From Candidatus Merdivivens pullistercoris (GTDB lineage: Bacteria > Bacteroidota > Bacteroidia > Bacteroidales > UBA932), in assembly GCA_017694935.1 (NCBI GenBank), contig JADIME010000076.1, forward strand, positions 1-64,000: a stretch of DNA of 64,000 nucleotides, in the 5' to 3' direction. Of the stretch, positions 20,320-28,352 are shown piece after piece; within the stretch, counting starts at the first letter, position 1; the number at the start of each line of letters is the position of its first letter. The position numbers and the translations under genes were made by a program. The notes under the pieces were generated by a model. It was not told where the DNA came from and ran no database searches. It saw only the letters and a list, made by a program, of their open reading frames with translations.

Positions 20320-20430
20320 GCAATGCAAATGCTTTAGCATTGACATGTTGTGTCCGGAGGAGACGGGAGACCTTTGTCTCACGGATACGACGTGTGCGGC
20401 ATGTTTTGGAAGCCGTCAGGCTTGCATTGC
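20320..20430 (+). ncRNA. Candidate structured RNA (unassigned)
   Basis: Nested complementary blocks: GCAATGCAA (20320-20328)/TTGCATTGC (20422-20430), CATGTTGTGTCCG (20344-20356)/CGGATACGACGTG (20382-20394; 13 pairs, 3 of them G-U), GAGAC (20367-20371)/GTCTC (20376-20380). Wobbles pair only as plus-strand RNA. Confidence 0.4.
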
Positions 20431-20579
20431 CGAGGCGTGAACCGTATTCCCGGCGGAGCCGAAAATATGCAGAAGCCGTGCAAACAATATAGATTTATTT
20501 GCAAAGCCAGGAACATCCCGACTTAACCCCATGTTTTGTAATAAACTGATAATCATTATATTAATAAATCATTATAAAA

Positions 20580-20623
20580 AATCAGTGTTCCGAACGAAGT
20601 TCACCTTGACCTCGTTCGGAACA
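20580..20623 (-). terminator. Strong hairpin with minus-strand T-tract (possible terminator of an unannotated minus transcript)
   Basis: Perfect 12-bp stem TGTTCCGAACGA (20586-20597)/TCGTTCGGAACA (20612-20623); minus strand continues CTGATTTTTTATAATG. Confidence 0.5.
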
Positions 20624-20844
20624 GCCGTATTTTGCCGCAATATCTTCAACTCTTTGTCAAACAGTGTGTTATAGTAAATTGAATTAAATCATCGCGTTCC
20701 CGGCTCTGCATTTCCGCTCTCCCCTATTCTTTGAACGTAACCTGCGCGTAAGCATGCCTCAAATCTTCAGGTGAAAAATTTTAAACGGTTTCTAAATGCA
20801 ACAATATTTTTATAACTTGCAGGCGTTTTTATGCAAGAAAATAT

Positions 20845-21336
20845 ATGGCATACATAGGACTTATTTCCGACACGCACGGCACATTCGATGACAAGTTGAG
20901 ATCTTTCCTCGCCCCAGTGGACGAGATATGGCATGCAGGGGATTTCGGCACATTGGAGTGTGCCGACAGCATTGCGGCCTTTAAACCGCTTAAAGGGGTC
21001 TACGGCAATTGCGACGGATATGACATACGGGCGGACTATCCGCTGTACCTGTCATTCGAAAGCGGAGGCATGTCCGTGCTTATGACGCACATAGGCGGTT
21101 ATCCCGGGCGTTACGACCCCCGTGCGCGGGCTTTGATAGACGAGATAAGGCCGCAAATCTTCGTTTGCGGGCATTCCCATATACTTAAAGTGATAAACGA
21201 CCCGAAAAGGGACATGCTTGTAGTCAATCCCGGGGCGGCAGGACTGTTCGGCTTTCATAAAGTGCGTACGGCCTTGAGGTTCAGGATTGATTCGGGTGAT
21301 ATCCACGACATGGAAGTATGCGAGTGGGACAAATGA
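20845..21336 (+). CDS. Metallophosphoesterase, YfcE family
   Basis: GLISDTHGTFD, WHAGDFGT, VYGNCDGYD, VCGHSHI, VVNPGAAG. Confidence 0.9.
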   Translation: MAYIGLISDTHGTFDDKLRSFLAPVDEIWHAGDFGTLECADSIAAFKPLKGVYGNCDGYDIRADYPLYLSFESGGMSVLMTHIGGYPGRYDPRARALIDEIRPQIFVCGHSHILKVINDPKRDMLVVNPGAAGLFGFHKVRTALRFRIDSGDIHDMEVCEWDK

Positions 21337-21389
21337 CGGTCGGGTTCCGGGGGGAGTGTCCCGTGCCTTGCCTTTGCCGGAACTCTCTG

Positions 21390-21827
21390 TCAATGTGTCT
21401 CCTTGTCGAAACTTATTGTCCTCCGGCCGTTGTCGTCCACATCTATGCAAACTCTCAGGGTTTCCTCGGGAAGGAGCTCCTCGATATTTTCCGGCCATTC
21501 GATAAGACAAAGGTCCCCGCTGTCGAAATATTCTTCAATCCCGACGTCCATGGCTTCGGACAGTTTTTCTATGCGGTAGAAATCAAAATGATAGACGGGC
21601 TGTCCATTGCCCGTTCTGTATTCATTGACTATGGTAAAAGTCGGAGAGCATACGACGTCTTCCACCCCCAGTTGCCGGCACAGTTCGGTTATGAAAGTTG
21701 TCTTTCCTCCTCCCATCCTGGCGTAAAATGCCATGATTTTTTCCCCGGCAGTCTCTTTTAAAAACTCCGCCGCTGCTGCAGGAAGCCCCGAAATGTCTTC
21801 CATTGTGATATGTATCGTTTTTTTCAT
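21390..21827 (-). CDS. tsaE: tRNA threonylcarbamoyladenosine biosynthesis protein TsaE
   Basis: GGGKTTFITELCRQLG...VCSPTFTIVNEY...HFDFYRI. Confidence 0.93.
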   Translation of the reverse strand: MKKTIHITMEDISGLPAAAAEFLKETAGEKIMAFYARMGGGKTTFITELCRQLGVEDVVCSPTFTIVNEYRTGNGQPVYHFDFYRIEKLSEAMDVGIEEYFDSGDLCLIEWPENIEELLPEETLRVCIDVDDNGRRTISFDKETH

Positions 21828-21924
21828 TCCGATTACTGTAGAAGCTGTTTTTCATGATCCGGCCCGCGCCGGAAAACCGAAACAAACATACAAAAAATAT
21901 GGTTATCCTCAAAATCACCCTTGA

Positions 21925-23496
21925 CTATATGTCCAGATTTCCGGCTTTCCTATACGAGGCGGCCTGGGCAAGATGTCCTTTCGATACTCTTTCACAGCCT
22001 CCGATGTCGGCTATGGTGCGTGCGGTACGCAGTATCCGTACATATCCTCTGGCGGAAAGCCCTAATGAATCAACGAGCCTTTCACAGAAAGCTATTTCAT
22101 CATGTCCGAGCAGGCAATATCTTTCGGCTTCCTCTTTGTTCATCCGGCCGTTTGAGATTATTCCCGTTCCCGAGAAGCGTTTCTTTTGGATGAGCCTTGC
22201 TTTCAATACCCTTTCGGCTATCATTGCGGATGTTTCGGCCGTCCCGTCGCCGTGCAGGGAACTTGTGAGCGTCCTGCCTTGCACGGGAGGCATGTATATG
22301 CGTATGTCTATGCGGTCAAGCAATGCGCCCGACAGTTTTGTCAGATGCCTTTCTATGGCTGCCGGGTTGCATTTGCATCTGTCGCCGCCTTCTCCGAAAT
22401 AACCGCACGGACACGGGTTGGCCGCAAGGATGAGCATGAAGGAGGCTGGATAGCGGATTTTCTGTTTCAGGCGGGAGATTGTGATTTCTCCGTTTTCCAA
22501 CGGTTCTTTCAGCGCATTCAGTTGATGCGCGGCTATTTCAGTGGCTTCGTCCAGAAACAGTACGCCGTTGTGTGCCAAAGATATTTCGCCGGGCATGGCA
22601 TTGATTCCGCCGCCGATCAGGGCCGCTGTGGTAATGCTCCTGTACGGTGCCCTGAACGGTCTTCTGCTTCCGGGAGGGGGAGGAATGCCGGCCACGGAAT
22701 ATAGTTTGCCGGTCTCTATCCTCTCTTCTTCTCCCATCGGGGGAAGTATCCCTGCGACGGCTTTGGCCAATGTGCTTTTTCCGCTTCCCGGAGTGCCTAT
22801 CAACAGTATGTTGTGACCTCCGCTTACAGCGGTTTCCACCGCCCTTTTTGCCGATTCCTGACCGGATATGTCCGAAAAATCCGGTATTTCCGGCTCTCCG
22901 AAGCAACCGTGTCCCGGAAATATTTCCGGCATGTCGCCCGGAAAGCTGCCCCTGTCGAGCTTGCGGGCATCGAAGACATTCCTGTAAGCCGGATCGGATA
23001 TTATGTTCGCAACATCCGTGAATTTGTCGGCATATAACAGTTCGATGCCTTCGATTTCAACGGCTTCACAGGCGGACATTCTGGGCATTATGACTCCCGT
23101 GAACCCGTTGTCGGCGGCGGCCTGTGCTATGGGCAACGCTCCGGCAATGCTTCTAAGGCTCCCGTCAAGCCCGAGTTCTCCCATGATTATGTAATCACCT
23201 ATGTTTCCAGCCGGTATCTGTCCGGAGGAGATTGCTATGCCGAGGGCGATTGCAAGATCGTATCCGGTGCCGCTTTTCCTCACATCTCCCGGTGCCAGAT
23301 TAATTACGATACGGTGTCCCGGTATCCTGAAACCGCTTGCTTTCAGTGCCGTGGTTACCCTCATGACACTTTCTTTGATGGCGGTGTCCGGCATCCCGAT
23401 GAGGTGTATGCCTATGCCGGGCGAAATATCCACCTCGACAGTGACGATCCCGGCTTCTATGCCGATGCATTTTGCGCAATTTATCTTTGTAAGCAT
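21925..23496 (-). CDS. YifB/ComM family Mg-chelatase-like AAA ATPase
   Basis: Walker A IGTPGSGKST; PFRAPYRSITTAALIGGG; NPCPCGYFGEGGDRCKC. Confidence 0.95.
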   Translation of the reverse strand: MLTKINCAKCIGIEAGIVTVEVDISPGIGIHLIGMPDTAIKESVMRVTTALKASGFRIPGHRIVINLAPGDVRKSGTGYDLAIALGIAISSGQIPAGNIGDYIIMGELGLDGSLRSIAGALPIAQAAADNGFTGVIMPRMSACEAVEIEGIELLYADKFTDVANIISDPAYRNVFDARKLDRGSFPGDMPEIFPGHGCFGEPEIPDFSDISGQESAKRAVETAVSGGHNILLIGTPGSGKSTLAKAVAGILPPMGEEERIETGKLYSVAGIPPPPGSRRPFRAPYRSITTAALIGGGINAMPGEISLAHNGVLFLDEATEIAAHQLNALKEPLENGEITISRLKQKIRYPASFMLILAANPCPCGYFGEGGDRCKCNPAAIERHLTKLSGALLDRIDIRIYMPPVQGRTLTSSLHGDGTAETSAMIAERVLKARLIQKKRFSGTGIISNGRMNKEEAERYCLLGHDEIAFCERLVDSLGLSARGYVRILRTARTIADIGGCERVSKGHLAQAASYRKAGNLDI

Positions 23497-23632
23497 GGTC
23501 CTTTTCCGTTTTCCGCTGTCAAAGTTCCGGATAAAAGCCTCACGAAGCCCTTAAAAATCGATAAATCTTCCATCCTGTGGCGAATTTTATCTTTTTTGGG
23601 AATTATCTGTAATAAGAAGGGGCGAAAATAAT

Positions 23633-23795
23633 CTTTGTCACGAAATTGCCACTAATGAATATGCAGCAATAGGCTTGGACGGCGTGGCCGCCCGTGGCCT
23701 CGTGAACGGGTGGAGCCCGCCGTGAAGCGGCGGGAGGGATTTATCGTCCAAGCCTATTGCTGCATAGCTTTGACGGGATAATTTTGGGGACAATC
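23633..23795 (-). repeat. Palindromic element copy C (inverted orientation, outer arms decayed)
   Basis: Perfect 19-bp inner stem GCAGCAATAGGCTTGGACG (23663-23681)/CGTCCAAGCCTATTGCTGC (23745-23763); core at 23682-23713 is the exact reverse complement of the core in copies A and B. Confidence 0.85.
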
Positions 23796-23860
23796 AATTT
23801 TGAAATTTACCCCGACTTCTAAGAAAAAAACCGAAACAACTTCTTAACTTTGGCCTTGAA

Positions 23861-24604
23861 ATGAAAAGATTTTTCGAGACGATAGGCCGGTATTGGCTTT
23901 TTCTCGGGCGTGTTTTTACGAGACCCGAGAAATGGAGACTGTTTTTCAGGCAATTCCTGTTCGAGGCTGACAAGCTGGTGGTTTCTTCCATCCTGTTGGT
24001 CTCGTTCATATCCCTGTTCATCGGGGGAGTGATAGTGATCCAGACGGCTGCAAACCTTGAAAACCCGTTCATTTCAAAGATGTACGTAGGTTACATGGCA
24101 CGTGAAAGCCTGATATTGGAGTTCTGTTCTACGATGATAGCCCTGATACTCGCGGGGAAAATAGGCTCAAACGTGTCTTCCGAGATTGGGAGCATGCGTA
24201 TTACCGAGCAGATTGACGCCATGGAGATGATGGGTGTCAATTCGGCCAACTATTTAGTGCTTCCCAAGATAACTTCCGCTACCCTGCTCAGCCCTTTCCT
24301 TACGATGATAAGTTTCATGACGGGACTTGTCGGAGGGGGTATCGTGGCTTCGGCGACGGACATGGTCACGGTTGCGGACTATATAGAGGGAATAACTTTC
24401 AGTTTCAACGGTTTTTATATCATTTACAGCTGCATCAAGACATCCGTGTTCTGTTTTATCATAACATCCGTATCGGCTTTCAACGGCTATTACGCATCCG
24501 GCGGTTCACTCGGCGTGGGGCGGTCGAGCACGAAAGCGATAGTATATACGAGCATGCTGATACTCGTTTTCGATTTGATTCTGACACAGACAATGTTGTA
24601 TTGA
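23861..24604 (+). CDS. mlaE: MlaE family ABC transporter permease
   Basis: 247 aa permease with conserved STMIALILAGKIGSNVSSEIGSMRITEQIDAMEMMG. Confidence 0.9.
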   Translation: MKRFFETIGRYWLFLGRVFTRPEKWRLFFRQFLFEADKLVVSSILLVSFISLFIGGVIVIQTAANLENPFISKMYVGYMARESLILEFCSTMIALILAGKIGSNVSSEIGSMRITEQIDAMEMMGVNSANYLVLPKITSATLLSPFLTMISFMTGLVGGGIVASATDMVTVADYIEGITFSFNGFYIIYSCIKTSVFCFIITSVSAFNGYYASGGSLGVGRSSTKAIVYTSMLILVFDLILTQTMLY

Positions 24605-24648
24605 GCGCGGCGCGTGCGGCACAGGACGCTGGTTAAAATCGACAGGCA

Positions 24649-25398
24649 ATGATAGAAACAAGACATCTCACCAAAACCTTTAACGGGAAACCGGCCATCG
24701 ATGATATTTCCATTTCTTTCGAAGCCGGGAAATGCAACATGGTCATAGGGGCGAGCGGTTCTGGCAAGACAGTGCTGCTCAAGAACATCATGGGGCTGCT
24801 TGTCCCTGACGAGGGGGAAATCCTTTATGACGGCAGGGATCTTAATAAAATGTCGAAAAAGGAGCGCAAATCGCTTTACAGTGAAATGGGAGTCCTGTTC
24901 CAGGGCAGCGCGTTGTTTGATTTCGCGACCGTGGAGGAAAACATAGTGTTCCCGTTAGAGTTTTTCACCCGCATGACGAAAGCGGAAAAACACGACAAGG
25001 CGGACATGCTTTTGGAAAGGGTTGGGTTGTCCGGTGCCAACGGAAAATATCCCTCGGAACTGAGCGGCGGCATGCAGAAGCGTGTCGGAATAGCCCGGGC
25101 AATAGCGTTGAATCCCAAATACCTGTTCTGCGACGAGCCTAATTCCGGCCTCGATCCGGTGACATCGGTCAGGATAGACGAACTGATTGCCGGCATTACG
25201 GAAGAATACGATATGACTACGATCATAAATACCCACGACATGAATTCGATCATGGGGATAGGCGACAGCATAGATTTCATATATGAAGGAAAACTGAAAT
25301 GGCACGGGGATAAAAACTCCCTGCTGCATCCCGGTTGCAAGGAACTCGAAGCCTTCGTGAACTCCAATGCCCTCGCCCGCAAGATCGTCGGAGGTTGA
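24649..25398 (+). CDS. mlaF: MlaF-like ABC transporter ATP-binding protein
   Basis: Walker A GASGSGKTVLLKNIMG; signature ELSGGMQKRVGIARA. Confidence 0.92.
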   Translation: MIETRHLTKTFNGKPAIDDISISFEAGKCNMVIGASGSGKTVLLKNIMGLLVPDEGEILYDGRDLNKMSKKERKSLYSEMGVLFQGSALFDFATVEENIVFPLEFFTRMTKAEKHDKADMLLERVGLSGANGKYPSELSGGMQKRVGIARAIALNPKYLFCDEPNSGLDPVTSVRIDELIAGITEEYDMTTIINTHDMNSIMGIGDSIDFIYEGKLKWHGDKNSLLHPGCKELEAFVNSNALARKIVGG

Positions 25399-25515
25399 GT
25401 GCTTATTAAATAAATTTCGGTATTTTCTCTAAAATTATTATTTTTTTTGGGAAAAATTTTGCAAAATCAAAGCTAAAATTTTATAATTGCAAAAAAATAA
25501 TAATTTATATTCACC

Positions 25516-26247
25516 ATGAAAAGATATTTTATCACATTGATTGCCGTTTTGTCTATAGTTTCTTTTTTGGGTTCATGCCAAAAGATGTGGGACAAGATAA
25601 GAGGTGTAAAGTTGGTGGATTCGTATATATTGGCGTATTATGAAATAGGAAACGGAACAGGTCTTTTGTTTAGGACGTCTGCCAAAAACGGAACTGTTTA
25701 CTTCAGGGCAGTCAAGTCCGGTTATGAGAACCGGCTCGCGGATGCAAGGAGCATGGGAGGTGCGAATTACGACAAGGAAGATGCCGTACTTTTCGACAGT
25801 CTGCGCGTGTCATACGGGGATACCGGTTATCCCGATCCATACAAGACCCCGGGCTATATTGACGGCACTCCTCTTGACCCTGCCGCTTTTACGGAAACTT
25901 TCGTGGACATAAGCATTGTCTCAGATACCGACTGGGGTGAGGATTACCCGGCAGGAACTGTCCTTAATGACCTTTTTGACATAGACATAGCTTCGTTCGC
26001 CCCGTACATCGAAAGCGGTTATGATCCGGCCTTTGAGATAGGCAGGGAAGAGTCGTTGTCTCCTTTCAAGTATTCGTCTACCGTGAGATTGTCCGAGTTG
26101 GATGAAGCCGGGATGTCTTTGTTGAATGCGTTCCATCCATTCCGCCTGAGCGTGCCGGAAAAGGATGCGGTAAAGGGTTCCCGCCTGACTATTTCCATGG
26201 AGACGAGTGCCGGGGAGCGGTTCGAGAGGATCGTGGCGGTTCCATAG
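25516..26247 (+). CDS. Hypothetical lipoprotein
   Basis: MKRYFITLIAVLSIVSFLGSCQKM signal/lipobox, 243 aa; AT-rich upstream region. Confidence 0.75.
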   Translation: MKRYFITLIAVLSIVSFLGSCQKMWDKIRGVKLVDSYILAYYEIGNGTGLLFRTSAKNGTVYFRAVKSGYENRLADARSMGGANYDKEDAVLFDSLRVSYGDTGYPDPYKTPGYIDGTPLDPAAFTETFVDISIVSDTDWGEDYPAGTVLNDLFDIDIASFAPYIESGYDPAFEIGREESLSPFKYSSTVRLSELDEAGMSLLNAFHPFRLSVPEKDAVKGSRLTISMETSAGERFERIVAVP

Positions 26248-26254
26248 ATTTTTC

Positions 26255-27679
26255 TCAGAACCTGAACCTCATTCCGAGTTCGAAGCCTGTCTGCAAAGGC
26301 TGGTCCGTGCGGATGCTCTTTGCCTGATAATTGTCGAAATAGTACCTCAGTGTAGGATCCAGGTATATGCCGATGAAATCGGTAAACCAATATTCGATGC
26401 CGATACCTGCCGATACGGACAGTTGGACACCCTTTGCGGGTTCACGGTGCGTTATCACATTGTTGTTGGCCTCTGTCATGCGGTATTGGTCGGATATGCT
26501 GCGTTCTACCGCTCCTCCGGCCTGTACGTAAAATGCCACACGTTTGCTTTGCACGATGTTGAAGTATATGCTCAAAGGGATTCCCACATATTGCTGGATA
26601 TTGCGGATGTCGCTGTAGTAGTTGCCGTTGAATTCTCCTGCAAGCTTTCTTGACATCACGGTGTAATTCACGCCGATGCCGAGGTCGAAACGTTCCGACA
26701 ATCTGATTTTCGCGCTGATTCCCACGGAGACAGGCACTGAATATTTTCCTGTTTTCCTTTCCAGTACGGTATCCCGTTTGTTTATGTTCGGATCCACCCG
26801 GAAACTGTTCATCTTGCGCATGTAGCGGGTGTTGGCCGGAGAAACGATACCGTTTGCGAATGTCCCTGCTTCAGCAGTGCTTCCTATGTCCAGTACCATG
26901 CCGGATTTCTTCCCCTGCCGGCTGTGTATGTCATCGGATGCCGGTCTCCATGCCGTGCTGATGCCTTCGTTTCCGGAATGATTGCCTTGCACGGCATCGT
27001 CCGGAACCTGTCCGTCCTCCGCATTTTCCGTGAAATCGCTCCAGTCGATGGTATAGATGTTTCCTGCATTTTCCGTCTCAGAGACGGTATCGGCGTTTCC
27101 GGCAGCGGATTCCTCAAATCCGGATTCCCCGTCCGCTTTCGTGTCGGCTTCGCTTGCGGGAAGGATCTCTCTGGCGGTTTCAGGACATGTTTCCGGCGAC
27201 AGGCCGTTCCGGTCATCGGATACGGCAGCAACGGTATGGCTGTGCGCCGATGATTGTATTTTTGCCGATATCGCATCGCCGCCCGCTATCGCATCGCTCC
27301 CGGTAGCTCCTGCGTTTTCTCCGGATATGTTTTCCTCCGTTTCCGATGTTCCGGGTTCGGCGACGTTTGTTCCGGGTTCGGCGACGTTTGTTCCGGATCC
27401 GGCGACGTTTTTCCCTGCCTCGGCGATGTTCTCGAATTCTTCACGGGAAACAACCCTTATGCCCTCCTGTTCGGATACGCCGTGTCTCAGCAACATAAAG
27501 GCGACGATAACGGCTGCGGCCGCCGTACATGCCGCACCGCTCCACTTCAGTATGGTGAACGTCCTGCGCCGTCCCATCTTCCTTTCGATGTTGCGCCACG
27601 TTCCTTCCGAAGGGGTTTCGGTATGCTCGCCCAGCGATCTGAATATGTCGTCAAACTCTTTTTCGGTCATTTCCCGCAT
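26255..27679 (-). CDS. N-terminal TM-anchored protein with C-terminal outer-membrane beta-barrel-like domain
   Basis: Cytosolic-like ~45 aa, TM (WSGAACTAAAAVIVAFMLL), low-complexity linker, C-terminal YSVPVSVGISAKIRLSERFDLGIGVNYTVMS...GFELGMRFRF. Confidence 0.75.
   Translation of the reverse strand: MREMTEKEFDDIFRSLGEHTETPSEGTWRNIERKMGRRRTFTILKWSGAACTAAAAVIVAFMLLRHGVSEQEGIRVVSREEFENIAEAGKNVAGSGTNVAEPGTNVAEPGTSETEENISGENAGATGSDAIAGGDAISAKIQSSAHSHTVAAVSDDRNGLSPETCPETAREILPASEADTKADGESGFEESAAGNADTVSETENAGNIYTIDWSDFTENAEDGQVPDDAVQGNHSGNEGISTAWRPASDDIHSRQGKKSGMVLDIGSTAEAGTFANGIVSPANTRYMRKMNSFRVDPNINKRDTVLERKTGKYSVPVSVGISAKIRLSERFDLGIGVNYTVMSRKLAGEFNGNYYSDIRNIQQYVGIPLSIYFNIVQSKRVAFYVQAGGAVERSISDQYRMTEANNNVITHREPAKGVQLSVSAGIGIEYWFTDFIGIYLDPTLRYYFDNYQAKSIRTDQPLQTGFELGMRFRF
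27348..27431 (-). repeat. 21-bp tandem repeat within the 26255..27679 CDS
   Basis: GTTCCGGGTTCGGCGACGTTT at 27348-27368 and 27369-27389, variant 27390-27410, degenerate 27411-27431; encodes about 4 x (T/K)NVAEPG-like. Confidence 0.85.
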
Positions 27680-28218
27680 TCTTTAATCTTTTGTTGCAGC
27701 CACAATCTGGCACGGCTCAGCTGGCTTCGTGAAGTGTTTTCGCTTATGCCCAACATGTCGGCGATTTCTTTGTGGGAGTATCCCTCTATCACATACATGT
27801 TGAATACTATCCTGAATCCATCCGGAAGTCCCGTGACAAGTTTCATCAGTTCCTTGTGGCTCATTGCCGCTATCTGACTGTAATCCTGTCCTCCGGCAAA
27901 ATTCATTTCCGTTATGTCGTCGCTCATTTTGAGGGGGTCTTTCTTCCTCAGGTGCATCAGGGCGGTGGTCACGAATATCCTCCTTGCCCATCCTTCGAAG
28001 GAGCCTCTGCCCTCAAAATGTTCCAGTTGGTTGAAAAGCGTTATGAAACCATCCTGCAAAACATCTTCGGCCTCGTCCCTGTCTTTCATGTAGCGTATGC
28101 ACAAAGCGAGCATTTTGGGGGCGTAAACCTCAAAAAGCTCTTTCTGTGCTCTCCTGTCACGCAAGAGGCATCTCTCGATCAACCGTTGTTCTCTTAGCCC
28201 CGTTACGCTCAGTACCAT
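27667..28218 (-). CDS. ECF-type RNA polymerase sigma factor
   Basis: Region 2 LCIRYMKDRDEAEDVLQDGFITLF, region 4 GYSHKEIADMLGISENTSRSQLSRARLWLQ. Confidence 0.93.
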   Translation of the reverse strand: MVLSVTGLREQRLIERCLLRDRRAQKELFEVYAPKMLALCIRYMKDRDEAEDVLQDGFITLFNQLEHFEGRGSFEGWARRIFVTTALMHLRKKDPLKMSDDITEMNFAGGQDYSQIAAMSHKELMKLVTGLPDGFRIVFNMYVIEGYSHKEIADMLGISENTSRSQLSRARLWLQQKIKECGK

Positions 28219-28352
28219 TTCAACAAGTTATAGATGCAAAACATGTCCGCAATGTTGCAATGATGGTATATCGAATTTCAAAAATAGTAAATAAAATCCA
28301 TTGGAGCGATTATTGCAAGGCAAATATCCTTATTTTTGTAGAAAATTATCGT

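Noticed and set aside
20624-20740. Short minus-strand frame NSIYYNTLFDKELKILRQNTAVPNEVKVNFVRNTDFL as a CDS
   Set aside because: No start codon, preceded by an in-frame stop, and overlaps a strong hairpin; kept only as a note under the orphan terminator.
27348-27431. Tandem 21-bp repeat as CRISPR or intergenic satellite
   Set aside because: No spacers; in frame within a CDS and encodes a 7-aa repeat.
28146-28352. N-terminal extension of the TPR ORF
   Set aside because: Overlaps the divergent sigma gene; a signal peptide begins at 28353 after a TATTTTTG-like promoter.
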